Shown here: one piece after another, positions 1-5,597 of the stretch
How the letters are laid out: each line of letters begins with the position of its first letter
How positions within the stretch are numbered: position 1 is the stretch's first letter
Assembly: GCA_902797125.1 (NCBI GenBank)
Contig: CADBRS010000001.1
Coordinates: 1-8,092, forward strand
From: an uncultured Ruminococcus sp.
Lineage (GTDB): Bacteria > Bacillota > Clostridia > Oscillospirales > CAG-272
Direction: 5' to 3'
Length of the DNA stretch: 8,092 bases
Notes under the pieces: generated by a model
The model's input: the letters and a program-made list of their open reading frames with translations, nothing else
Databases searched by the model: none
What the model was told of the DNA's origin: nothing
Program-made: the position numbers and the translations under genes

Positions 1-679
1 CCGGCTTTTCATCCTGTTTGTCCGCGTCTTCGTCGATGAAATAGATCTCGACGGGCATGAACATGCAGTATTTTTCGAGAATAGAACGGATCTTGGAGGC
101 ATCCAGATAGCCTTTTTCGGCTTCCGTGATATGCATGATGACGGAGGTGCCTCTGTCTTCTTTGTCCGCGTCTTCCATCTCGTATTCGCCGCTTTCGTTG
201 CAGGTCCAGCGGACGGCTTTGGCATCCGTGTAGGATTTGGTCACGACCTCGACGGAATCCGAGACCATGAAAGAGGAATAGAAGCCCAGACCGAAGTGGC
301 CGATGATGCCGCTGTCTGCGTTCGCGTCTTTGCCGTCTTCCGTCGTCTCGTATTTCTGGATGAATTCCAGGGCGCCGGACAGTGCGATCTGGCAGATGTA
401 TTTGTCAACTTCTTCCGCACTCATACCGATGCCGTTGTCCCGGACGGTCAGGGTCGCGGACTTTTTGTCCAGAACGACCTCGACTTTGAAAGTTTCTCCT
501 TCGGGAAGGCTGGCCTCGCCCAGAGAGGCGAGCCTGCGGATCTTGGTCACTGCGTCGACCGCATTGGAAACGATCTCACGCAGGAAGATATCCTTCTCGG
601 AATAGAGCCACTTCTTGATGATCGGGAAAAGGTGCTCGGTCTCGACGGAAATACCGCCTTTTTTGATTGCGTCTGACAT
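1..679 (-). CDS. htpG: Molecular chaperone HtpG (Hsp90 family), N-terminal part, cut by window edge
   Basis: ATP-dependent dimeric cytosolic chaperone that remodels client proteins. The 226 residues visible from the start cover the GHKL ATPase domain and the entry to the middle domain; the rest lies left of position 1. Visible motifs: DIFLREIVSNAVDA (30-43) with the catalytic Glu35 and Mg/ATP-binding Asn39, DNGIGM (81-86), and GHFGLGFYSSF (127-137), the glycine-rich ATP lid, followed by RGTSVIMHI (177-185). The opening (ETEHLFPIIKKWLYSEKDIF) resembles the clostridial HtpG subtype rather than E. coli HtpG. The usual AKSGT segment reads ALSGA (99-103). The ATG at 679-677 has an AGGAG ribosome binding site 8 bases upstream. 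It starts 15 bases after the stop of the AI-2E family gene, so the two are probably co-transcribed; I see no separate promoter or heat-shock element between them. Confidence 0.96.
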   Translation of the reverse strand, partial: MSDAIKKGGISVETEHLFPIIKKWLYSEKDIFLREIVSNAVDAVTKIRRLASLGEASLPEGETFKVEVVLDKKSATLTVRDNGIGMSAEEVDKYICQIALSGALEFIQKYETTEDGKDANADSGIIGHFGLGFYSSFMVSDSVEVVTKSYTDAKAVRWTCNESGEYEMEDADKEDRGTSVIMHITEAEKGYLDASKIRSILEKYCMFMPVEIYFIDEDADKQDEKP

Positions 680-694
680 GTATGAAACTCCTGA

Positions 695-2530
695 TTACTT
701 GCGCTTTTTGTCAGCGTTTTTTTGATTCTTCTGTTTTTTGTTGCTGCGGTTCTTGTGCCGGTTCCTTTGTTCGATCTTCTGATCGAATTCCTTCAGCCGG
801 GTCTCCAGCTCTGCAGTTTCTTCGGTCGTCAGGATCTCGTTCCGGTTCTCAAGTGCGTTCCGGGACTCTTGGGCGCCGATATTGTCCGCGGCATCCGGGA
901 CTTCCACGATCTCTTCCTCGTCGTCGAAGATGTTGGAGATCTCGCCGTCAGCGCTGTCGAAGAGCTGATGCTTGTGCCGCTGGCCTTTGCCTAAGATCCG
1001 GCGGTTGCCGGCGGCTACATCGAGAAAATAGAGATTGAGCCTGTCGCCTCTGGTGACCGGTTGGCCGTTCTGTTCCTTGACCAGCATCTGGCTCTGTTTG
1101 CGGATGGACATAGCCTTGAAACGCAGACGGAGTTTATCCGTTCTGTCGTCCACGTCACGGACGGGATCCAGATAAGTGTCGGCGGGGTAGTAGAAAACGG
1201 TAGAAGTCTGCTTTTTCTTCATGCGCAGACGGTGCTCGATGTACTGCTTGATGATCTCGATGACGATCGCGGCGATCGGAACGCCGATCAGCATGCCTGT
1301 GATCCCAAACAGGGATCCGAATACCACGATGACCGCAAAAATGCAAAGCGAGCTGACGCCCACGCTGTCTCCCAGAATGCTCGGGCCGATGATGTTGCCG
1401 TCTATCTGCTGGATGATCAGCACGATGAGGATGAAAGGCAGGAAAAGGGAAGGATTGACGATCAGGACCAGCAAGGCCGTCGGAATGGCCCCGATGAAAG
1501 GCCCCAAAACCGGGATGATATTGGTTACGCCGATGATCGTCGCGATCAGTGCAGGATACGGGAAACGGAAGATCAGCAAGACGATCAGTGTCAGAATGCC
1601 GATGATGAACGAATCCAGGATCTTGCCGTTGATGAATCCGCCGAACGAACGGTTGGAAAGGATGAAGATCTTATAGATCCTGCGGCTGGCTTTTTCCGAA
1701 AAGACGGCCGTGTTGAATTTGGATATCTGGGCCAGTCTCTTGTCTTTGGTCGCCAGACAGTAGATAGACATGATCAGTCCGACCAGTCCCGTGTAGATAG
1801 AACTCAGAATGTTTCTGCCTGAGGAGATGATCTCCTGATTGTACCGGCTCACCCATTCCAGAACTTTGGACAGAACGTTCTCGGTCCCGCCGAAGAAATT
1901 GTTGATGGCCTGTTCGACGGCCTCTTCCGAGATGAATTCGATCGGCTCACCGCGTACTTTGGACGCTGCGTTGTAGATCGAATTGAGCCAGCTGTTGATG
2001 CCTTTGATCGTATTGGACGCATAGGTCCGCAGATTCGAGATGAGCTCGGTCAGACTGGAGATGAACTGCGGAACGATCAGAAGGATGATCACGGTCAGAA
2101 CCGCCAAAAACGAAACGTACGTCAGAATAATGGACAGCGCCTGGCGGAGCCTGGGCTTGGTCACTTTCTTGAATACGGTGTAGGCGAAGAACATGTAGAC
2201 CGGATTCAGGATATAGGCGATCGCGACGCCGATCAGGACCGGTGCAAAGACGGCAAAGAATCCCTGGAAGAAGGTCCGGAACCCGTCATGGTTGACGATG
2301 ATGAAAGCCAGCACGAAAAAGGCGGCCAGTACGAGGGCAATGATGATAAGCCTGGTACGGAACTGAAGCGGGTTCTTTTTCGGCTTTTCCGGCCCTTCCG
2401 GATGCGGCTGGGCCGCATGCTCCGGCTCGGGTTCGCTTGTCTGCGCGCCGTCCGGGGCTCTGTCTGTTTTCACACTTTCGGACTCTTTGTTTTCGTCGAG
2501 CTGTGTTTGATTCCTGCTGGATTCGTCCAC
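695..2530 (-). CDS. AI-2E family (PerM-like) membrane transporter with long cytoplasmic tails
   Basis: Polytopic inner-membrane protein of the AI-2E/PerM family (611 residues). Members have been linked to autoinducer-2 export, ion/proton antiport or peptide secretion, so the substrate here is unknown. Residues 1-58 are a hydrophilic Glu/Pro-rich leader. Hydrophobic segments lie near 59-80, 88-110, 131-153, 243-260, 303-321, 326-350, 352-375 and 392-428. Family signatures are visible: FINGKILDSFIIG (299-311), the Pro/Gly loop TNIIPVLGPFIGAIP (336-350) and DGNIIGPSILGDSVG (377-391). The part after residue 437 is about 170 residues of hydrophilic sequence: a short folded-looking stretch (440-510), an acidic patch (DDEEEIVEVPD, 536-546), a Glu-rich helical segment and a very basic Lys/Asn/Gln end. 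The start is GTG at 2530, with AGGAGG six bases upstream. It is the first gene ahead of htpG; no convincing sigma-A promoter was found upstream. Family confidence is high, function low. Confidence 0.9.
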   Translation of the reverse strand: MDESSRNQTQLDENKESESVKTDRAPDGAQTSEPEPEHAAQPHPEGPEKPKKNPLQFRTRLIIIALVLAAFFVLAFIIVNHDGFRTFFQGFFAVFAPVLIGVAIAYILNPVYMFFAYTVFKKVTKPRLRQALSIILTYVSFLAVLTVIILLIVPQFISSLTELISNLRTYASNTIKGINSWLNSIYNAASKVRGEPIEFISEEAVEQAINNFFGGTENVLSKVLEWVSRYNQEIISSGRNILSSIYTGLVGLIMSIYCLATKDKRLAQISKFNTAVFSEKASRRIYKIFILSNRSFGGFINGKILDSFIIGILTLIVLLIFRFPYPALIATIIGVTNIIPVLGPFIGAIPTALLVLIVNPSLFLPFILIVLIIQQIDGNIIGPSILGDSVGVSSLCIFAVIVVFGSLFGITGMLIGVPIAAIVIEIIKQYIEHRLRMKKKQTSTVFYYPADTYLDPVRDVDDRTDKLRLRFKAMSIRKQSQMLVKEQNGQPVTRGDRLNLYFLDVAAGNRRILGKGQRHKHQLFDSADGEISNIFDDEEEIVEVPDAADNIGAQESRNALENRNEILTTEETAELETRLKEFDQKIEQRNRHKNRSNKKQKNQKNADKKRK

Positions 2531-2573
2531 GGTGTGCCTCCTCTGTCAAAAAGAATGGTTGGCGCCCGCACGG

Positions 2574-2601
2574 GAGTCGAGCGGACTTGAAAAATCGACT
2601 C
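2574..2601. repeat. 7-bp inverted repeat flanking the ispE -35 box
   Basis: GAGTCGA (2574-2580) and TCGACTC (2595-2601) are perfect reverse complements separated by 14 bases that contain the -35 hexamer TTGAAA. The arm centres are 21 bp apart, about two helical turns, as expected for a dimeric regulator binding one face of the DNA. It sits in the 113-bp gap between the divergent AI-2E family gene and ispE. A regulator is inference; the repeat itself is directly visible. Confidence 0.45.
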
Positions 2602-2615
2602 GGCCATAGTATAAT
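2587..2615 (+). promoter_or_regulatory. Sigma-A promoter of ispE
   Basis: TTGAAA (2587-2592), a 17-bp spacer and a perfect TATAAT (2610-2615). Transcription would begin near 2622, giving a leader of about 20 bases before the ATG at 2644. The in-frame ATG at 2614 lies inside the -10 box and is therefore excluded as the start for this transcript. Confidence 0.85.
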
Positions 2616-2643
2616 GAACCAAAGACCTGAATCGAGGCTTTTT

Positions 2644-3492
2644 ATGTACTCAAAAAATGCTTATGCGAAAATCAATCTGTTTCTGGAGATCGTCTCCAAA
2701 AGGCCGGACGGATACCACGAACTGGACAGCGTCATGGCCTTCGTCAGCTTGCATGACGAGATCACTCTGGACGCCTCTCGGGCAGATGAAACACGGATCG
2801 AACTGACCTGTCCCTCACTGGATATCCCGGAAGAGAAGAATCTGGCTTACCGGGCTGCCTCGGCCTATCTGGAAAGTGCCGGGATCCGGGCTTTCGTGAA
2901 GATCGGGATCGTCAAGCATATCCCGTCCGAGGCCGGATTGGGCGGAGGTTCTTCGGATGCCGCATGCGTGCTGAATCTGTTGCAACAAGAGTTCGGCGCA
3001 CTCTCGGATAGCGAACTTTCGCGGATCGCGCTCTCGCTTGGTGCGGACGTGCCTTTCTGCATGCAGGAAAGAGGGTGCCGGGCCCGGGGCGTCGGAGAGA
3101 TCCTGACCCCGCTTGCCGAACAGAAATTATCCGAAACCGTCCTCATCGTCATGGGAGACGACAGGGTATCCACGAAAGAAGCCTATGAAAGAACGGACGG
3201 AAACAGCCGGGAAAGAATATTGAAAGATCCTGAGGACATGATCCGGGCGTGGAATGGGGATCGGCGTCTCTCGCCGTACCTGTTCAACCGGTTCGAAGAG
3301 ACCGTGTTCGAAGACCACCCGGGCATCGAGGCCGTGCGGGACGGACTGATCTCGTCCGGAGCGGACGGCGCCTTGATGAGCGGCAGCGGCGCAGCCGTTT
3401 TCGGCCTCTTTGAAGATCCAGAAAAAGCGAAGCTCGCTCAAAAAAAGTTTCGGGACCGGGGCTTTTTCGCCGAATGCTGCTCGATTTTATGA
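2644..3492 (+). CDS. ispE: 4-diphosphocytidyl-2-C-methyl-D-erythritol kinase
   Basis: GHMP-family kinase of the MEP (non-mevalonate) isoprenoid pathway: it phosphorylates the 2-OH of CDP-methylerythritol with ATP in the cytosol. Visible motifs: AYAKINLFLEI (6-16) with catalytic Lys9, RPDGYHELDSVM (20-31), the ATP-binding loop PSEAGLGGGSSDAA (94-107), LGADVPF (132-138) with catalytic Asp135, ARGVGEIL (147-154) and the C-terminal MSGSGAAVF (245-253). The 282-residue length matches the family norm (about 280-300). The start at 2644 has GAGG about six bases upstream and lies just downstream of the predicted transcription start; the longer in-frame alternatives (ATG 2614 or earlier) overlap the promoter. 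It is a single-gene unit with its own promoter and terminator, convergent with the DUF4358-like lipoprotein gene. No key residue is missing. Confidence 0.97.
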   Translation: MYSKNAYAKINLFLEIVSKRPDGYHELDSVMAFVSLHDEITLDASRADETRIELTCPSLDIPEEKNLAYRAASAYLESAGIRAFVKIGIVKHIPSEAGLGGGSSDAACVLNLLQQEFGALSDSELSRIALSLGADVPFCMQERGCRARGVGEILTPLAEQKLSETVLIVMGDDRVSTKEAYERTDGNSRERILKDPEDMIRAWNGDRRLSPYLFNRFEETVFEDHPGIEAVRDGLISSGADGALMSGSGAAVFGLFEDPEKAKLAQKKFRDRGFFAECCSIL

Positions 3493-3507
3493 AAAGTAGG
3501 GAATACG

Positions 3508-3534
3508 ACGGGGCTGCGGCCCCGTTTTTTATTT
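3508..3534 (+). terminator. Intrinsic terminator after ispE
   Basis: A 7-bp GC-rich stem (ACGGGGC 3508-3514 pairing with GCCCCGT 3519-3525) closes a TGCG loop and is followed by T6 (3525-3530) and ATTT. It lies 15 bases after the ispE stop. The T-tract overlaps the stop codon (TAA, 3531-3529) of the convergent lipoprotein gene. On the minus strand the same hairpin lacks a good U-tract, so it is strong mainly for ispE. Confidence 0.9.
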
Positions 3535-4038
3535 GGCCAATTGAGCCTTGACCGCGTCGAAGGCGGCCCGCTGGCCGTCCTTTGTCAGGAAGACGTAGAT
3601 GACGTAATGACCGAACGTCTGAACGGTCGCGTTCTGGATCTTTTCCACTTCTTCGGGTTCATAATTTGCAAGGAAAGATTCCAGTTTCTTCTGCTGGCTC
3701 TCCACATAGGCCTGGAGCATTTTGTTCACTTCGTCCGCGTCCTTGTCCGACGAGACCTTGCAGATCCCGATCTCGGAAAAATTACCGGAAGACGTGTGCA
3801 GACAAATCTCGTAGGTTTCGATGCCCCCGATGCCTTCGGTATTGATATTGATATCGAAATAGTCGCTGTCCGGATGCCGGAAGGAAGAAGTTTCCTCGCC
3901 GATCGCACGGATCATGGCAGAGGACAGGTCGGATACCGGCACGTCGTCCCGGTAGTCCTGAGATCCCGGCGTGCAGGAGATCAGCGAAAAGGGAACGAAT
4001 AAAAGACAGAGAAGCAGCAAACAAAGGATTTTTTTCAT
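3529..4038 (-). CDS. Putative lipoprotein, DUF4358-like
   Basis: A 169-residue exported lipoprotein of unknown function. MKK is followed by a hydrophobic signal stretch (4-20) and the lipobox LISC (19-22), with Cys22 the likely lipidated residue, so the mature protein would be anchored on the outer face of the membrane. The mature part has the features I associate with DUF4358: a region reading the state of a site (ETYEICLHTSSG, 74-85), then ADEVNKMLQAYVESQQKKLESF (101-122), a NYEPEEVEKIQNA segment (125-137) and a C-terminal beta strand HYVIYVFLTKDG (144-155). The ATG at 4038 has GAGG five bases upstream. It is the last gene of a three-gene operon, 19 bases after the SGNH hydrolase. I recall DUF4358 genes recurring beside SGNH-type and acyltransferase envelope genes in Clostridia, which fits but was not checked. 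Lipoprotein status is solid, family name likely, function unknown. Confidence 0.85.
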   Translation of the reverse strand: MKKILCLLLLCLLFVPFSLISCTPGSQDYRDDVPVSDLSSAMIRAIGEETSSFRHPDSDYFDININTEGIGGIETYEICLHTSSGNFSEIGICKVSSDKDADEVNKMLQAYVESQQKKLESFLANYEPEEVEKIQNATVQTFGHYVIYVFLTKDGQRAAFDAVKAQLAK

Positions 4039-4057
4039 GGTAACCTCGAAGTGAGTT

Positions 4058-4897
4058 TTACGAATTCGGGACCGCGTGGGTGCGGATGTAGGATAGGAGC
4101 AGTTCGTAGGCGGACTTGGTCAGGTGGATGCCGTCTCCGTTGTCATATTCGGTTTTCAGCATGCCGGATCCGTCTTTGAGCACGGACTGCGAGTCCAGAT
4201 AGTAGACGCCTTTCTGGGCGCTCAGTTCGCGCAGCCAGCCGTTGACCGTGTCGATGTTTTGGTTGACCTGCGCAGCGTCCGCGGAGAACGCATCGCACGC
4301 AGCAGAGACCGGAAAGATGGATTGAATGATTATTTTTGTCTCACTTGATACACTTTTGATGGCATCAATGAGTTTCGAGTAGCTGTATTCGAAATTTTTG
4401 CGGTTGTCCACGTGGGACATGATCCCGTTGAGACCCAGGGTGATGATCATATATTTGGGCTGCTTCAGCGAGGCGGCCTCGGGGATGGTCTTGTAGGCGT
4501 CTTCGCCGGAAAGTTCCGGATAGACGATCTTGACCGAGGTGATCTCGGAATCCAGCAAAAGGGTGTTGTTGTCCGGGCACCAGACCTGTTTGGTGTCTTT
4601 GCCGCCCGTCAGGACTTCGCGGGAACGGAGATGAGCCGTCGTGGAATCGCCCACGAAAATGATCTCGTCCTGGTAGGAAAGACCCGCGTCGGGAGTTTCC
4701 TGCAGAACGGATGAAGGCTGCTGGGTCTGACCTTCCGTTTCGCTTTGTTTCGTTTCACCGGACGGACCGGGATCCGGACCGTTTTCTCCGCGCCGGAAGG
4801 AACAGCCGTATGCGGTGAGCACGATGGTCAGCACCAGGGCGGTAAGGAGCAGAAGGCCCAGGACCGAACAGAGAATGATTTGTAACTTTTTGTCCAC
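4058..4897 (-). CDS. Membrane-anchored SGNH/GDSL hydrolase
   Basis: Predicted extracytoplasmic esterase/deacylase of the SGNH superfamily (279 residues from GTG 4897). It has one N-terminal membrane helix (about 5-30), a low-complexity Gly/Pro/Gln/Glu linker (about 37-75) and then the hydrolase domain. Block I is IIFVGDSTT (nucleophile Ser85); a GLNG turn (155-158) replaces the usual GxND, supplying Asn157; block V is DGIHL (255-259), giving Asp255 and His258. LTAYGC (27-32) looks like a poor lipobox, so an uncleaved anchor is more likely than lipidation. Likely substrates, by family and position, are acetylated or acylated cell-wall polymers or glycans, but none is shown. The start is debatable: GTG at 4909 overlaps the upstream stop by four bases (GTGA), but GTG at 4897 has GAGG six bases before it and gives a cleaner MDKK signal start, so I chose 4897. 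Second gene of the operon. Confidence 0.88.
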   Translation of the reverse strand: MDKKLQIILCSVLGLLLLTALVLTIVLTAYGCSFRRGENGPDPGPSGETKQSETEGQTQQPSSVLQETPDAGLSYQDEIIFVGDSTTAHLRSREVLTGGKDTKQVWCPDNNTLLLDSEITSVKIVYPELSGEDAYKTIPEAASLKQPKYMIITLGLNGIMSHVDNRKNFEYSYSKLIDAIKSVSSETKIIIQSIFPVSAACDAFSADAAQVNQNIDTVNGWLRELSAQKGVYYLDSQSVLKDGSGMLKTEYDNGDGIHLTKSAYELLLSYIRTHAVPNS

Positions 4898-4903
4898 GTC
4901 GGG

Positions 4904-4907
4904 CCTC
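4904..4907 (-). promoter_or_regulatory. Ribosome binding site deciding the SGNH hydrolase start
   Basis: GAGG at 4907-4904, overlapping the TGA stop of the upstream gene, lies six bases before GTG 4897. The competing GTG at 4909 has no comparable purine-rich site upstream. Either start implies translation coupled to the preceding gene. Confidence 0.55.
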
Positions 4908-5343
4908 ACTTGCGAAATTGTTTCTGATAGCCTTTTTCAGGCTCAGTTTCTTTTTTCTTCCCGGCGCCGATACGGGACCCGATCAGGTGGCACAGGAAAT
5001 AGATCAGCGCATAGAGCGCCGCCGCGAGCACGAAGACGATCAGGTAGGTAGATGCCGGATAGGAGCGGTCATGAGCGAAGGGAAGGAAGAGGATCAGGTA
5101 AAATCCCAGGCAGACGCACAGCGCGTGAATCGCGACCCGAAGGTATTTATTCCAGGATTCCGTTTTCCGGCACAGCCGACCCGCCGAAGCGACGGCTGCG
5201 TACAGCAAAAGCCGGAGAAACCAGCCGGGCGATAAGACCATGCCCTGCGTGTCGGGGGAGATCAGGCCGACGATGAGAAAGAACAGAGAGAAAGAGGTGA
5301 AAAGGACGCAGGTCGAGACCAGCCAAGACTTGATTTTTTCCAT
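4906..5343 (-). CDS. Four-helix integral membrane protein of unknown function
   Basis: A 145-residue hydrophobic protein. Predicted membrane helices lie at about 8-28, 39-56, 67-88 and 99-121, followed by a charged cytoplasmic tail (127-145, rich in Lys and Glu). The short four-helix layout is reminiscent of DUF3021-type proteins, but I see no motif that settles a family and make no functional claim. The ATG at 5343 is preceded by AGGAGG at close spacing. An in-frame TTG at 5388 would extend the protein by 15 residues, but it falls within the -10 box of the promoter and is rejected. It is the first gene of the operon with the SGNH hydrolase and the DUF4358-like lipoprotein, so a role in the same envelope process, such as scaffold or partner of the hydrolase, is plausible by context only. 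Confidence 0.8.
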   Translation of the reverse strand: MEKIKSWLVSTCVLFTSFSLFFLIVGLISPDTQGMVLSPGWFLRLLLYAAVASAGRLCRKTESWNKYLRVAIHALCVCLGFYLILFLPFAHDRSYPASTYLIVFVLAAALYALIYFLCHLIGSRIGAGKKKETEPEKGYQKQFRK

Positions 5344-5387
5344 AGGACCTCCTCTCGAAACGGTCGGCACAACTTTTGACGGATACA

Positions 5388-5416
5388 ATTATATACCTTT
5401 ATCTTTCTACAGTCAA
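5388..5416 (-). promoter_or_regulatory. Sigma-A promoter of the envelope operon
   Basis: Read on the minus strand: TTGACT (5416-5411), a 17-bp spacer and TATAAT (5393-5388). Only one base of the -35 departs from consensus. The predicted transcription start near 5381 gives a leader of about 38 bases before the ATG at 5343. It fires away from the glycyl radical enzyme promoter, whose -35 lies about 95 bp away. Confidence 0.88.
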
Positions 5417-5437
5417 TAAGTGCCGGCTGAAGAAATC

Positions 5438-5457
5438 GCAGGAAAAGGCAGGAAAAA
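5438..5457. repeat. Tandem 10-bp direct repeat in the divergent control region
   Basis: GCAGGAAAAG (5438-5447) is followed at once by GCAGGAAAAA (5448-5457), nine of ten bases identical. A second pair of direct repeats, ATCTTTTTT, occurs at 5457-5465 and 5491-5499, 34 bp apart. Together with the A-runs at 5469-5474 and 5480-5484 this makes an A/T-tract-rich block between the two divergent promoters, upstream of both. It may be curved DNA or hold regulator sites; no known operator is recognised. Confidence 0.4.
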
Positions 5458-5510
5458 TCTTTTTTCGGAAAAAACTGCGAAAAAGCATGGATCTTTTTTG
5501 CTTTCTGCCC

Positions 5511-5539
5511 TTGATTTGACGTCTTGTAACCGCTATAAT
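5511..5539 (+). promoter_or_regulatory. Sigma-A promoter of the glycyl radical enzyme gene
   Basis: TTGATT (5511-5516), a 17-bp spacer and a perfect TATAAT (5534-5539). A better-looking TTGACG at 5516-5521 is only 12 bp from the -10 and so is not the -35. Transcription should start near 5546, leaving a leader of about 52 bases that carries an inverted repeat at 5562-5576. Confidence 0.8.
5524..5539 (+). promoter_or_regulatory. Possible CcpA (cre) site over the -10 box
   Basis: TTGTAACCGCTATAAT matches the cre consensus WTGNNARCGNWWWCAW at 14 of 16 positions, with the central CG in place; the mismatches are C for R and A for C. It covers the -10 hexamer, where CcpA binding would block transcription. 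Catabolite repression of a diol-fermentation gene would make sense, but part of the match is forced by the TATAAT itself. Confidence 0.3.
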
Positions 5540-5561
5540 GGACAATGGAAAAAGATGGGCT

Positions 5562-5576
5562 TGAAACTGCGTTTCA
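5562..5576. promoter_or_regulatory. Inverted repeat in the leader, operator or hairpin
   Basis: TGAAAC (5562-5567), TGC, GTTTCA (5571-5576) is a perfect 6-bp dyad with a 3-base centre. It starts about 16 bases after the predicted transcription start and ends 21 bases before the start codon. Flanking GGG (5557-5559) and CCC (5577-5579) could lengthen it into an RNA hairpin with a two-base bulge. Position fits a repressor roadblock site or a leader stem-loop. The odd-length centre does not fit a standard LacI/CcpA operator. Confidence 0.45.
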
Positions 5577-5597
5577 CCCTTTGTCAATGGAGTGTAT

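Noticed and set aside
1061..1822. Open frame of about 253 codons on the plus strand, antisense to the AI-2E family gene
   Set aside because: The Asp/Gln/Arg-rich translation is the mirror of hydrophobic Ile/Val codons on the other strand; there are no domain or start signals.
2544..2549. TTGACA on the minus strand just ahead of the AI-2E family gene
   Set aside because: A -10 at proper spacing would fall inside the coding sequence beyond the start codon, so it cannot drive this gene.
2437..2643. N-terminal extension of ispE, or a start at ATG 2614
   Set aside because: The extension overlaps the divergent gene and the promoter, and ATG 2614 is inside the -10 box; ATG 2644 gives the standard IspE N-terminus and has a GAGG site.
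4321..4380. Locally A/T-rich patch in the SGNH hydrolase gene, considered as a transfer or insertion scar
   Set aside because: The frame is intact and the residues (Ile/Lys/Ser-rich strand and helix) fit the fold; the composition reflects the amino acids used.
5344..5388. 15-residue N-terminal extension of the four-helix membrane protein starting at TTG 5388
   Set aside because: The TTG lies in the -10 hexamer, upstream of the predicted transcription start; ATG 5343 has an AGGAGG site.
5460..5474. TTTTTT-CGG-AAAAAA dyad resembling a terminator stem
   Set aside because: The stem is only A-T pairs with no GC core, and no gene ends nearby; it is better explained as A/T-tract promoter DNA.
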